A stretch of DNA of 64,000 bases from Symbiodinium natans (GCA_905221605.1 CAJNDS010002720.1:200001-264000), one strand, 5' to 3'; counted from the stretch's first letter, positions 21,830-32,800 are shown. Numbers and translations: made by a program. The notes: generated from the sequence alone by a model not told the origin.

Positions 21830-21944
21830 GCTGTTGGCATTGTTTGGAACTTCGACAAAAGCAGCTGGAGGAGAGGGGTCAACCGCATTTGGTCAGTTTT
21901 GCATGTTCGCCCTCCTGAAGGGAGGGTCGAATACAAGAATTCGG
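21830..21944 (+). CDS. Probable exon, unknown protein
   Basis: A strong acceptor (CATCGCTCCTCGTCCCTAG) is followed in phase 0 by about 38 codons (contain VGIVWNFDKSSWRRG and LHVRPPEGRVEYK). A GT follows at TTCGG|GTGATC. It is flanked by TTTAGGG upstream and CCCTAAA downstream. The polypyrimidine tract and Trp-rich composition make it one of the better unidentified exons. Confidence 0.4.
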
Positions 21945-22369
21945 GTGATCGCTCTTTCCCTAAAACCCTAAAACCCTAAACCCTAAACCCTCAACCCCAG
22001 CACCCCCAAAACCCTACACCCTGAACCCTAAACCCTGCACCCTAGACCCTAAACCGGAAGGGTGCGACCAGGCTTGGTGAACTTCCGAAGGTATCGCAAG
22101 GCCCTAGTTGGGTTTAGGGTTTCAGGGTTTAGGGTTTAGGGTCATGGTTAGGTTTTTTTTTCAGGGAGTTTTGATGGCCATCCTAGCTCAGGGCTTTATA
22201 GAGTTTAGGGTTTAGGGTTTAGGGTTTAGGGTTTAGGGTTTAGGGTTTAGGGTTCCTAGAGCCTTGGGTTTGATTTAGCCCGGTGGCGTACAGCCATCTT
22301 CGATCCCCCGAATCTGCCAAGCCTGCCGGCCCTGTGGGAGTCGAATGGTTTCCGCCCCAAAGCCCTACT

Positions 22370-22750
22370 GTAAACCCTAAACCCTAAACCCTGCACCCTA
22401 AACCCTAAACCCTAAACCCTAAAACCTAAACCCCAAACCCTAAACCCTAAACCCTAAACCCTAAACCCTAAACCCCAAACCCTAAACCCTAAACCCTTTT
22501 GGGCTCCAGGATCCTTCTGGTCTACAGTCCCTCAGGGATACCCATTGTTCCCTACTAAACAACGAAACTAAGATTAGTGTCACGTAGTCGCCGGCGCCGA
22601 ACCCCTCAACCCTCAACCCTGAACCCTCAACCCTCAACCCTCAACCCTCAACCCCCAACCCTAAACCCTGAACCCCTAACCCTTAACCCCTAACCCCTAA
22701 ACCCTAAACCCTAATCCCTAAACCCTAAACCCTAAACCCTAGACTCCAGC
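22370..22750 (-). repeat. (CCCTAAA)n arrays with CCCTCAA block
   Basis: An array at 22370-22497, a short unique gap, then CCCTCAA units (22600-22650) grading to CCCTAAA up to 22740. Confidence 0.9.
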
Positions 22751-22834
22751 GGCCGGCATGATGTTGGTTTCACAAGGCGTGGTCGGCCGATCAGGCGCGG
22801 CAGAGGCGAAGGAAAAGGCCAGCTGAGGGTTTAG

Positions 22835-23100
22835 GGTTTAGGGTTTGGGGTTTGGGGTTTAGGGTTTAGGGCTTTAGGGTTTGAGGTTTATAGGGTATAG
22901 GGTTTAGGGTTGGGTCGCAGAATGCCCCAGGATGTACTTTGCGAGCTGAGGGTTTAGGATTTGTACGGATTAGGGTTACGGTTCAGGGTTTAGGGTTTGG
23001 GGTTTAGGGTTTAGGGTTTGGGGTTTGGGGTTTGGGGTTGGGGGTTTGGGGTTTAGGTTTAGGGTTTGGGGTTTGGGGTTTAGGTTTAGGGTTTAGGGTC
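22835..23100 (+). repeat. Degenerate (TTTAGGG)n / (TTTGGGG)n arrays
   Basis: TTTGGGG and TTTAGGG units are interleaved at 22835-22910 and 22980-23098. Confidence 0.9.
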
Positions 23101-23187
23101 GTGAGCTTGCTCGCTGCCCTGAGCCTCCCAAGGTTACCACAAGCGTGCGACGTCGCTCTTCGTCAAAGCTGAGCTTCCTCTTCCCTT

Positions 23188-23408
23188 CATGTGGGTAATT
23201 ATTCTCAAAAGTAGGTACCCTTATTGGCTGCCTTTATAGTACGGCACCTTCTAAAAGAAACAAAGGACCCCCCGAAAACGGGACGCCATACAATGGAGAA
23301 GTATCCCCGTGGGTAGTCATCTAACCGGATGAGGGTCGCTTTTTTTGGGACGGCACCCTACAGGCAGGAACCCCCAAAAGGGACCCGAATTTGGAGAACG
23401 ACCCATGT
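23188..23408. mobile_element. MITE-like family D, nested or tandem copies
   Basis: CATGTGGGTAATTATTCTC at the left and GGAGAACGACCCATGTG at the right enclose two internal ACGGCACC motifs and an internal CGTGGGTAGTCATC. This looks like one family D copy inserted into, or recombined with, another. Family D copies contain one ACGGCACC each. Confidence 0.6.
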
Positions 23409-24033
23409 GCTGCGAGTCCTGCGTGGCCCTTTCAAGACTTCTCGACTCCAACGCACATGCGGTTTAGGGTTTAGGGTCTCATTTGGTCCATTGATTGTGT
23501 TGGGCATCCGTGTTCCGTGGTGTTTCCATGCTCTTTTGCTTTGCGCGTATAAGCGCACCTGCGGGCCTGCAGGCGTCTGCGCAACGGTCCTGAGGTAGAG
23601 TTTCAAATTTGAGGGCTGCTCACGTCGGCTGCCCGTGCTTCCCTAAACCCCAAACCCTAAACCCGAAATCCAAAGTTCTAAACCCTACACCCAAAACCCG
23701 AAAACCCACAATGTAAACTCGGCAAGGGTCGCGTTCGAGTCGAGAAACAGACACGGACGCCTTTGACGTGGTTGGCCTGGCTCAGGATCATGAGGGCATT
23801 CTCAACCACAGCATTTAGGGCTTCTATCCCTGCAAGCCCATTGTGAACCTCAAGCCCTCTAAACCCAAACCCTCAACCCTAAGCTCCAAACCCTCAACCC
23901 CAAACCTCAGACTCAAACCCGTGAGGGGCTCTCTTAGCGGCTTACATAAGGGCTTAGGTGTTTGAAGAGTTTTAGACTTTCGGGTTTAGGGTTTAGGGTT
24001 TAGGGTTTAGGGTTTGGGGCGTTTGGGCTCCAG

Positions 24034-24120
24034 CTCTGCCGTTGCATGGCGCTGGGCCGGCTGACCGAGGAGGAGTACCGCGCGCTCCTTTGTCCCGAAG
24101 CCGAAAACGCCGCCTTCTTC
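24034..24120 (+). CDS. Possible exon
   Basis: About 29 codons (contain CMALGRLTEEEYRALL) after TTTGGGCTCCAG. Helical, charged composition looks protein-like. No family recognised. It lies 1.5 kb upstream of the phosphatase exons in the same orientation, but nothing ties it to that gene. Confidence 0.35.
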
Positions 24121-24328
24121 CTTAAACCCGAAACCCTAAAAACCTAGTAGCTTAGTACCCAGAAGCCCCCAAAGCCCAAAAGCCCAATTCCTCAAACCCG
24201 AAGTCCTAAAAGCCTAGTACCCCCAAAACCCCCCACAAGCCCCAAAGCCCAAAAGCCCAAAAGCCTAAAAAAACCCTAAACCCCAAGACCCTAAACCCCA
24301 AACCCTAAAAGTCCTTAACCCCCACATA

Positions 24329-24433
24329 ACTAGGATGCCCAGTAGTGCCCTTATTCCCTTTTTGGGGGGTTTAGGTTCCCTTATAAACCCTTTTACGCAA
24401 AGAAGGGCACCCTTTTTACGCCTAGCAGCCTAG
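24329..24433. mobile_element. MITE-like element, family B
   Basis: CTAGGATGCCCAGTAGTGCCC at the left and CGCCTAGCAGCCTAG at the right, with the family core between. The right inverted repeat is shortened. Confidence 0.7.
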
Positions 24434-24439
24434 ATACAG

Positions 24440-25030
24440 ATCCTTGAGCCCCAAAACCCCAAAACCCGAAAACACCAAAGGCCCCAAAAACCCCAAGCCG
24501 AAGGTGGCGATGCAGTCTTTTGGTTGAAGTTGAAGAGATCTTAAGGCCAAAAGGGTTTAGGCTTTGGGGTTTAAGTTTAGGGTGTAGGGTTTAGGGTTCA
24601 AGGTTTAGGGTTTAGGGTTCAGGGTTTCGGGTCTAGGGTTTAGGGTTTAGACTTCTGGGTCATGTTCCAGCGCGCTGCGCCTTGAGCTGTAAGCTCGAAG
24701 TCCGAGGTTCGGCACTGAGATCATACCCGACTTCCTCTTCCTCACCAGCCAGTTCGAGGTTCCTCTGTATGAAACGGAAGCCTTTTGCTTGTTAGGGTTT
24801 ACTATTATTTGCTTAAGCAAAAAAACGAAGAGGGAGAGAGAGAGAGAATGCAAAACAGAAACATATTTCCCAAAACGGGCAGTGTAGGGATGATTATCTT
24901 CATGTTAAGGGGGTTCTTAAGCGAATAGTGGTTAAGGGTTCAGGGTTTGTATTGCGGTTCTCGGTGAGTGTGTTTAGGCTTCCTTGTAAAATCTTGGTGA
25001 GTGATGGTACTTGGCATCCTTTTGGGGCAT
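24440..25030. other. Unique and degenerate stretch, no gene recognised
   Basis: Degenerate TTTAGGG at 24560-24655. A 68-codon minus-strand frame (24647-24853) begins with a Ser/Leu-rich run from a GA microsatellite and has no domain. Confidence 0.45.
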
Positions 25031-25037
25031 ACTGGCT

Positions 25038-25169
25038 GGGATGTTCCCCCTTATACTAACAGTCCTTAATAGGGATTATAATGGGGGGGGTCCCTAAACC
25101 CTAAACCCTAAAACCGATTATGGTCCCAATAAGGGACTGTTACTGGTAGTATAAGGGGGAGCATCCCAA
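25038..25169. mobile_element. MITE-like family C carrying a telomere insert
   Basis: Ends GGGATGTTCCCCCTTATACTA and AGTATAAGGGGGAGCATCCCA are inverted repeats. Between the two halves (25093-25113) sits CCCTAAACCCTAAACCCTAA. Compare the insert-free copy at 43478-43571. Confidence 0.8.
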
Positions 25170-25429
25170 CATGCCAGCAATAAAAAACAACGGTGACATG
25201 CTTGAGGGCTCTGCCAGAGTAAGTTGGAAGAAGATAGAGCAGCCCGAGCCTTTTGGGGTTTAGGGTTTAGGGTTTGGGGTTTCGGGTTTAGGGTTTAGGG
25301 TTCAGGATGTAGGGGGTGTTATTTCGGCCAAACGGTTTCAGGGTTTCGGGTTTGTCAGGAAGCCGACGTTTTCCTAGACTGTCGTTTCAGCCCTGAGCCC
25401 TATCAGCTCAGCCTCCGAATATAAACCCT

Positions 25430-25636
25430 ACCCTAAAGCCTATAAAGCCTGTAACGCCTATGTACCCTGTAAACTCTTTAAACCCTATGAACCGTATGAC
25501 CCCTATGAACCCTGTGCACCCAATGAACCCCATGAACCCTATAAACCCTACAAACCCTGACAATCCTATCAACCCCATAAACCCTGTAAACCCTATCAAC
25601 CCTCTCAACCCCATCATTCCCTCCTACCTAAACCCT
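25430..25636 (+). repeat. Degenerate nonamer repeat (AAYCCYRTR)n
   Basis: A roughly 9-base period (AACCCTATG, AACCCCATA, AACCCTGTA) derived from CCCTAAA. It is open as an Asn-Pro-Met/Ile repeat (MNPMNPINP). It sits directly before the first recognisable phosphatase exon, so I treat it as repeat rather than protein. Confidence 0.75.
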
Positions 25637-25648
25637 AAACTCGGCCAG

Positions 25649-28600
25649 GCCAAAGATCCGACCTTCCTCAAGGAGCGCGGCATAACGCCGCCTGGCCTGC
25701 AGCTGAACACCTCTTAAATCCCTGTTTAGGGTTCAGGTTTTAGGGTTTAGGTTTTAGGGTTTAGGGTTTGCGGTTTGGGGTTTGGGGGTTTGGGGTTTTG
25801 GGGTTTTGGGGTTTGGGAAAATTGGGGTTTTTGGGGTAGGGGTTCAAGTTTGGGGTGTATAATAGGGTTTAGAATATTTTAGCAGCTAGGCGAGGCTTTC
25901 GTGGTTCCACACGTGGCGCCGTCAATCCACAGACTGAGCATCAGTTTGGGGCTTGGAATTCCGACCTTAAGCCTAGACACCCGAAATCCTCAACACCCTT
26001 AGGTTGTAGGGTTTAGGGTTTGGGGTTCAGGGTTTAGGGTTTAGGGTTTAGGGTTTAGGGTTTAGGGTAACCTCTGAACCCTATAACAAGATGTCTACAG
26101 CCGCCTGAAGACGTGTCCGTCCAGAGAGCTGCACGCGAGGCACCTCATCAGCGTTGCAGAGGACTCTGTGTGAGTGTTCCTGGAGAGCAGGATAAGCTCC
26201 TGAAGGTTGAAAAAAGCCTAAACCCTAAACCCTAAATCCTAAACCCTAAACCCTGCATCCTAAACCCTAAGCCTTAAACCCTAAGCCCTAAACGCTAAAC
26301 CCTATACCTTAAACCCTGAACCCTGAACCCTGAACCCTGAACCCTGAACCCTGAACCCTGAACCCTGAACCCTAATCCTAAACCCTAGACCCTAGACCCC
26401 AGACCCTAGACCCTAGACCCTAAACCCTAAACCCTAGACCCTAGACCCTAAACCCTAAACCCTAGACCCTAAACCCTAAACCCTAAACCCTAAGCCCTAA
26501 ACCCTAAACCAAAACACCAAAATCCATCATTCGGGCGAACCTTTTTGTCTTCAAGCCTCAGGTAGCCCAGGAACCAGGATGCCATGCAATGATGGGCAGC
26601 GAACGCTGGCGCAGACACAGCTAGACCTTCGTTCGGTGTGCCGTATGTTAAGGATGTTTGAAGGAGTCAGAGGTTGAGGGTGTAATGCATATGTATAGAT
26701 TAGGAGCCTACACAGGGTGCAGAAACTGCATCTACAAGCGCCCTTGGGCGGTCGTGTTTCGAATCAGTGCCTCTGGGGTGATTTGCCCTGCTTCGTCTCA
26801 AGTTCAGTAGCCAGGTCGGTGAGTTGAGAACCTCAGACTTACATCTGCGCTCTAAACCAAACCCTGTGCAGGCTCCAGTACATACACCACCCACCTCACA
26901 GCTCCCTAAACCCTAAACCCTAAACCCAAAACACTCCGTTCTCATTGAAAAGCAGGAAAGTCCGCCTACAGCGCCGCTGCTGGGGAAGTCCCTCCACTTG
27001 CCGCTTCGCGACTCTCCCCGAACTGATGTCACCTGCAGCAGCAAAGGGCTTCATCTTCGAGCAACCGGGTTTAGGGTTTAGGGTTTAGGGTTTAGGGTTT
27101 AGGGTTTAGGGTTTAGGGTTTAGGGTTTAGGGTTTAGGGTTTAGGGTTATAATTATTGTTGTGATTAGTAGTAACTAGTATCATCAGTATCTTTAGCTTC
27201 GCTATCTGTGCCGATTATTGTTGTTATTGCCAGTACCTAGTAGTATCAGTATCTTTAGCTTCGCTGTCCTGAACCAATTTTTTCCTAGCTGTCCCGGGCC
27301 ACGAAGTTCAGAATGGGTGACAATTGCGACTTCTATTGCCAGATGCAAAACAAGGGGGATTGCCCTAAACCCTCAACCCTCAACCCTAAACCCTAAACCC
27401 TAAACCCTCAACCCTAAACCGGCATGCCAGCTTTGCTTGGTCAGGTTCGCTCCCATTTCGACGAAGTGTTTGCTGTTATCGATGCGGCAAAGAAAGCCCG
27501 CAAGGGGCGGGCGCTCATCCATTGCCACATGACTGACTTCATTCTGCCATCCAGGTTTAGGGTTTAGGGTTTAGGGTTCAGGGTTCGGATTTAGGATGAA
27601 TTTAGTCAGGACTAAAGATCCTCAATCCTATACACCTTGGTTCATAGACTTGGAATTAGTTCCCTGTTCTTCCTGCCGTCAACGGGCAGTAGGCTTCTCT
27701 GTAGCATGCGCAAACCTGAATTGGATGTCGCGCGCTAGGTTCTTATCACCGTCCAGGGCTTCGCAAAGATGAAGATAAACTAGCTCATTCTTCGCCTCTT
27801 TATTGCATGTCGGGAAGGTTTGATTCTCGCTAACAGGGGGTAATATAATGTCCTTAAAGGAATTGAACAAAGTTCATTCTAGTATACGTAATGATATAGG
27901 GATCATAAGGAAATACTTTTACTAATTATTCCGACCCCTTTAGTAGACTGTAGAACATGTTGTCTTGCAGGTTCTGCGTGTATGCCGGTTCAGAATGCCA
28001 GAGCATCCGTCAAAATACTCCTCCCAGAAGCGATCACTCTTGTTGTCGATCAAAGCATGCCCAGCATGAATCCCATGCGCCACATCCTGCAAACTGCCTC
28101 CTAAACCCTACACGCGAAACCCTAAACCCTAAGCCCTAAACCCCAAACCCTAAACCCTAAACCCCAAACCCTAAACCCTAAACCCTGATTCATCCCAGGC
28201 TATGAAGGCAAGAACAGGCCTCTGCTCTGTCCATGCATGCTGCATGCTGCCTAAGCCCGAAGCCCAAAAAGAAAAAAAGGTCACCTGCTGAACCCAAAGT
28301 CTTAAACCCTAAGCCCTATAGGGTTCAGGAAGTGAAACACAAAAACGGTTCCGGACCTTCAGAATCGGGGGATGGGTGGGCAGTACGGTCTGTCATGAAG
28401 ACAAGAATTCCCATCAACTGTCGATCCTTAACCCCCTGAACCCTAAATCATACAGGTAGCCCAGGGGTACCCCCTTCCCTTTTCTTGGTTCAAGGTTCCC
28501 CTATAAAGTAGCCAACCCCCCAAAAAGGGTGCCCTGACTGTAATCAGCTTACTGGGCTACCAAGTACTTCACTCCGGCCCGAATCCTTAGAGGGTTTAGG

Positions 28601-31562
28601 GTTTAGGGTTTAGGGTTTAGGGTTTAGGGTTTAGGGTTTAGGGTTTAGGGTTTAGGGTTTAGGGTTTAGGGTTTAGGGTTTAGGGTTTAGGGTTTAGACC
28701 CGACAGAGAAATATTTGGCAGCTTGGTGGCTGGGCTCGGGGTTTTGAAACTTATCCCCCCTTCTAGTTCCCCCTTCTACTAACAATCCAAAATAGGGATT
28801 TAGGGTTTAGGGTTTAGGGTTTAGGGTTTATAGTACCCCGTATTATATATAATCCCTATTAAGGACTGTTAGTATGAGGAGGAACCTCCCAACTTATCCC
28901 CCGGCAGGTGAGTGGCTCTGGGCTCAGTTGACTCTGCCAAGACACCTTAGGTCTCAGCGGAGAAGCTCAACTTATGGTACCCCCTGATCAAATATCAGCA
29001 AGAAGCCAAACCCTAAACCTTAAAGCCTAAACCCTAAACCCGAAACCCCAAACCCACGCGAGGCATCCCCGGCGAGCCTAGAGCCTAGACCCTAGACCCT
29101 AGACCCCAAACCCTAAACCCTAAACCCTAAACCCTGAACCCTGAACCCTAAACCCTAAACCCTAAACCCTGAACCCCTTAATCCCCTCAACAACACCTGC
29201 AGCCCAACATTAGAGGAGCGCCGTCTTCGTGATCGCTTACTGCATGAGAGAGGCCGGCCCTTTCAAAAAGCACCTTCAGAACTGCAGGGTTTTAGGACCC
29301 TTTTGGGGTCTCCCAATAGAAGGCTCCGTATTACAGCCAGGAGCCCTCAGGGGGGGGGGGGGGGACAGCAGTTGGAGTCTCCCGCGGGAGCTGCAAAAAC
29401 TCCGAATTCAGGAATCTGCTTTGCAGCGGAATCGGGCTCAGGGTTTCGGATTTAAGGTTTATGGTAAAGTTTAGGGCTTAGGTTGCAAGAATATGACTAG
29501 GATCCTGAGCAGGCCCTTATTCCATTTGTTTAGGGTTGAGGTTCCCTGAGAAGCCCCTGTAAACCAAAAAGGGCACCCTATGTATTCCTAGGTTACTCTT
29601 GGGTCTAGTAGCCCTAAACCCTAAACCCTAAACCCTAAACCCTAAACCCTGAACCCTGAACCCTAAACCCTAAACCCTAGCAACTGATTTTATGCACATT
29701 CCCGAATTCCTCCTCCCTCCCAAGACTCCTGAAGCTTTGCATCCTGAATCCCCCGGGGCAGTTGGCTTGACGTGAAAACCTAAACCTTCCCTAAACCGCA
29801 AACCCTAAACCCAAAACCCAAAACCCTAAACCCTACACCCTAAACCCTAAACCCTAAACCCTAAACCCTAAACCCTAAACCCTAAACCGCAAGGAGAAAG
29901 CGACCTTGAGGGCAGCCTTCGAGCGCGTGAAGGCAATCCGACCCCTCGTGGATCCGCACCGCGGCGGAGCTGTCGTTCTTGGGGCCTACTGACTGGTTTG
30001 GGTTTAGGGTTTAGGGTTTAGGGTTTGGGGTTTAGGGTTTAGGGTTTAGGGTTTAGGGTTCAGGGTTTAGGGTTTAGGGTTTAGGGTTCAGGGTTTAGGG
30101 TTTAGGGTTTAGGGTTTGGGGTTTAGGGTTTGGAGTTTGGAGTTTAGGGTTTCGGGTTTGCGGTTTAGGGTTTGGGGTTTGGGGTTTAGGGTTTGGGTGC
30201 AGGCTTCAGGGTTTAAGGTTTGAGCTTTCACGGGGATGTTTGCCCTCAACCTAGGTCGATTAGAGGGTCTGGGTGTTTAAGAAACCCTAAACCCCAAACC
30301 CTAAACCCGAAACCCTAAACCCTAAACCCTGAACCCTGAACCCTAAACCCTATATAAACTTTTCTGAAGCCCTAAACCCTAAACCCTGACCCCTAAACCC
30401 TGACCCCTAAACCCTGACCCCTAAACCCCAAACCCCACACCCCACACCCCAAACCCCAGACCCCAAACCCTAAACCCAAAACCCTAAAACCCTAAACCCT
30501 AAACCCTGGAATGGACTCAGCGTGTAGACTCTGGGGTCTAGAATGGGTTGGAACATGACTTTGGAAGCATGGTTTAGGGTTTAGGGTTTAGGGTTTAGGG
30601 TTTAGGGTTTAGGGTTTAGGGTTTAGGGTGGAACGAGTGTGCCGGTGCAGCGTGCCAGTAGCGGGCTTCACAGCCTCACCCTCTCAGGCTTTGAGTTTGT
30701 GTATAAAACAGACATACATGTATATGACAAGTCCTTATGTCATGGCACTCGCAACCTTCTGCGGTATGCTAGACGTAACGGGCCGCGGTATAGCACGGTC
30801 CCCATAGGGACTTTACTCATTTCCAGAATACGGACGTTTAGGGTTTAGGGTTTAGGGTTTAGATTTTTAGGGCTTCGTGTCGAGGCTTACTCTCCTAGCA
30901 CGAAGCCTCCTACACCACTCCACCTAGGACCCAGACCTGACTAGGGCCTTATTCCCCGTTTTTTGGGTTTAGGTTCTCTTATAAGCCCCTTTAAACCGAA
31001 ACCTAAACATTTTTTTTTCACAGTTACTCTTGAGTCTAGCTGCGCAGCCATCCCTGAGGAATGTTGGGTTCATGAAGCAGCTGCGGGACTATGAGGCTGG
31101 CAAGCAATACCCCTATAAACCCAAAATGGTCTTCCTCAAGGGTTTAGGGTTTAGGGTCTAGAACTTAAACCGTAAATCCATTTTGGTCCCAGGTTGCTTG
31201 GGAATGTAGCTTAGGGTTTGCAGACCTGGGCTGGTTTCAGGGTCGGCTGCATTCCTACTTGGAGGTTCATGGGTACTTATACCCTAGTTGTATAGCCCTA
31301 ATTTAATTGTAAGTCTACTTACAACCTACTCAGGGGACATAGGGGGGCTTATAGAAGCATAGTTATGCTTGGGGCTAGAAGTACCCATGAACCTCCGGGT
31401 TCAAGGTTGGGATTGAAGGGTTTTAGGGTTTAGGGTTTAGGGTTTAGGGTTTAGGGTTTAGGGTTTAGGGTTTAGGGTTTTAGGTTGAGAGCTAATACTG
31501 CATTTGCCGATCTTGTCAAGATAGAATCCCTTCCGGCCCCTCGCATGAAAAATTCTTTCTAG
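25649..31562 (+). CDS. Dual-specificity protein phosphatase, multi-exon, repeat-filled introns
   Basis: Small exons in order spell a dual-specificity phosphatase domain. Exon 25649-25686 gives AKDPTFLKERGI; 26140-26169 gives HLISVAEDS; 26961-27027 gives LHLPLRDSPRTD; 27445-about 27531 gives HFDEVFAVIDAAKKARKG and catalytic ALIHC; 29214-29252 gives RSAVFVIAYCMRE; 29894-29971 gives LRAAFERVKAIRPLVDP; 31048-31141 gives NVGFMKQLRDYE; 31492-31562 ends in TAG. These match the family pattern: Asp general acid loop, HCx5R P-loop, AYLM helix, A..VK..RP, GFM.QL..YE. Most junctions are phase-consistent; 25687 and 29253 look like GC donors and 31142 uses the GT of a GGTTTAG unit. Odd: the P-loop residues between HC-H-M and R-S are not encoded where expected, so a micro-exon is missing or the gene is damaged. 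The 5' end and start codon were not found. Introns hold TTTAGGG/CCCTAAA arrays and MITEs. Family assignment is fairly sure; exact exon ends are inferred. Confidence 0.7.
26218..26515 (-). repeat. (CCCTAAA)n array with CCCTGAA and CCCTAGA blocks
   Basis: Lies in the presumed intron 26170-26960 of the phosphatase gene. CCCTGAA is homogenised at 26305-26372, and CCCTAGA/CCCCAGA at 26385-26425. Confidence 0.95.
27068..27148 (+). repeat. (TTTAGGG)n near the 5' end of an intron
   Basis: About 11 perfect units 40 bases after the donor at 27028. CCCTAAA/CCCTCAA units at 27363-27418 lie just before the acceptor at 27444, so the two could pair within the transcript. Confidence 0.9.
27150..27290. repeat. 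Imperfect direct duplication, about 65 bases
   Basis: TAGTATCATCAGTATCTTTAGCTTCGCT (27176) and TAGTATCAGTATCTTTAGCTTCGCT (27241) are preceded by TTATTGTTGTGATTAGTA and TTATTGTTGTTATTGCCAGTA. This is a tandem duplication inside the intron. Confidence 0.8.
27560..28430. other. Intronic unique sequence, no further exon recognised
   Basis: It contains a family E fragment (27880-27950) and a minus-strand 63-codon frame (27679-27870) without a domain. Plus-strand frames (27957-28139, 28233-28439) also match no family. A phosphatase micro-exon could hide here. Confidence 0.4.
28454..28562. mobile_element. MITE-like element, family B
   Basis: GGTAGCCCAGGGGTACCC and TTACTGGGCTACC are inverted ends. 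The interior (TTGGTTCAAGGTTCCCCTATAAAGTAGC) closely matches the copy at 49482-49593, so these two form a subfamily. Confidence 0.75.
28592..28697 (+). repeat. (TTTAGGG)n array
   Basis: About 15 perfect units inside the phosphatase gene span. Confidence 0.95.
28759..28891. mobile_element. MITE-like family C with 10-bp target duplication and telomere insert
   Basis: The direct repeat ACTTATCCCC flanks the element (28749-28758 and 28892-28901). The halves TTCTACTAACAATCC and GGACTGTTAGTATGAGG are inverted. The centre contains four TTTAGGG units (28799-28828). A 10-bp duplication is in the range typical of Mutator-like transposition. Confidence 0.75.
29496..29610. mobile_element. MITE-like element, family B, diverged
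   Basis: ACTAGGATCCTGAGCAGGCCCTTATTCC ... CCTAGGTTACTCTTGGGTCTAGT carries the family core with divergent ends. Confidence 0.6.
29998..30205 (+). repeat. (TTTAGGG)n / (TTTGGGG)n array
   Basis: About 28 units. It begins just after the phosphatase exon 29894-29971, at the 5' end of the presumed next intron. Confidence 0.95.
30210..30935. other. Intronic mosaic, no exon recognised
   Basis: CCCTAAA arrays at 30280-30510 (with CCCTGAC and CCCCACA variants), TTTAGGG at 30567-30630, and a 200-base island (30640-30840) with an open frame but no domain. Confidence 0.5.
30940..31040. mobile_element. MITE-like element, family B, diverged
   Basis: CTAGGGCCTTATTCCCCG ... GTTACTCTTGAGTCTAGC. It abuts the acceptor region of the exon starting near 31048. 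Confidence 0.6.
31256..31400. mobile_element. MITE-like element, family A
   Basis: TACTTGGAGGTTCATGGGTACTTATA and AGAAGTACCCATGAACCTCC form inverted ends. Length 145 bp, inside the last presumed phosphatase intron (31142-31491). Confidence 0.85.
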
Positions 31563-31885
31563 GCCCTATCAACTCTTGTACAAAAATCGAATATCCACCG
31601 CCTCCAGTGCCATTCTGATTGGACAGGCCCCTCCATGTCGCAGCCTGGTATGGTTGAAGGTCTTCAGAGTCGGTTTAGTACCCAGAGCTGACAAGAGGGC
31701 GCTCTGAAGCTTTCAACCCTCTGAACCCTAAACCCTAAACCCTTTAAGCCCTAACCCTAAACCCTAAACCCTAAACCCTAAACCCTGTAAGCCCCAACCC
31801 TAAACCCTAAACCCTAAACCCTTTAAGCCCTAACCCTAAACCCAAAACCCTAAACCCTGAATTCTAACCTCATTCTTGCTTAGGT

Positions 31886-32097
31886 GGAGATCCTGGGAGT
31901 CGGTGCAGAGATCTCCTTGCCGCTGTCACCAGAGGTTCGTGTATGCCTGTGTTGATGATTGTGATGCTTACCTCTGTGTTCCCTAAACCCTAAACTCTAA
32001 ACCCTAAACCCCAAAGTCTAAACCCTAAACCCAAAACCTTGGGGCAGGACTGCTGCGATCTCCTTGACATGGAGCTGCTCCTTCGCCTGCAGAAAGT
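31886..32097 (+). CDS. Possible two-exon fragment, unknown
   Basis: Acceptor CTCATTCTTGCTTAG precedes 17 codons (VEILGVGAEISLPLSPE) followed by GTTCGT. A second AG (GGGGCAG) precedes DCCDLLDMELLLRLQK and a GTAGGG. Both junctions are phase 0. Acidic/leucine-rich composition fits protein, but the exons are short and the family is unknown. It begins about 320 bases after the phosphatase stop. Confidence 0.35.
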
Positions 32098-32399
32098 AGG
32101 GTTTAGGGTTTAGGGTTTAGGGTTTAGGGTTTAGGGTTTAGGGTGTAGGATCTAGGGTTTAGGGTTTAGAGTGTCTCAATGAGTGGGCGCGCTGGTGCTG
32201 AAAGCACCAAGGCGCGCGCCCCGAGTTGCATAAGCCCACCCCCGCTGGCGCTCCACCCTCGCCTTAACCTCTACGGGTTTAGGGTTCTTTTGAACTCTGA
32301 TCGTGCTTTTGTTATTTTTCTCTTGTCTATTGGTTGGGTTTAGAAGCTCGGCATCGATGCCGATCAACTACCCTGAAGCTCGCAGCCCCTAGGCATTGC

Positions 32400-32800
32400 A
32401 AGGGAGATGTCTATCAGTCGAGGGCTGCTGGGAGAGCCAAAAGTCAGAGGTTTGGGCTTGGGGTTGGCTGCCGCCTTCGCCCTCTGTGATGCTGCGTGTT
32501 GGGCGGGGGTTGGAAAACTTGCTTGGAAGGGCGTGAAATCAGAAGTTTGCCTCATTCGAGGGCTTCTGGGAGGGCCAAAAAGTCAGAGGTTTGGGATTGG
32601 GTTGGCTGCCGCCTTCGTGCCCTGAAGTCAAAGGGGTGGGATGGGCGGTTGCTGCTGCCTTCGCTTTCGCTGATGCTGCAGCTGGACCTTGTTGGAGTCG
32701 TGGTGGCCTTGTGATTCATTTTAAAAGTGAAAAACCCAAAAGGTTTGGGCTTGGGGCTGGCTGCCGCCTTCGCCCTTGGTGATGCTGCGTCTTGTTGGGG
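32400..32800. repeat. Degenerate tandem repeat, period about 160
   Basis: The phrase AGAGGTTTGGG..TTGGG.TTGGCTGCCGCCTTCG recurs near 32447, 32585 and 32740, with GATGCTGC following in copies. Open Ala-rich frames (GLAAAFALCDAA) run through it. Probably non-coding tandem duplication. Confidence 0.75.

Noticed and set aside
25460-25640. Asn-Pro-Met repeat protein
   Set aside because: A nonamer derived from CCCTAAA stays open because its period is a multiple of three. Only the sequence after 25640 has family motifs.
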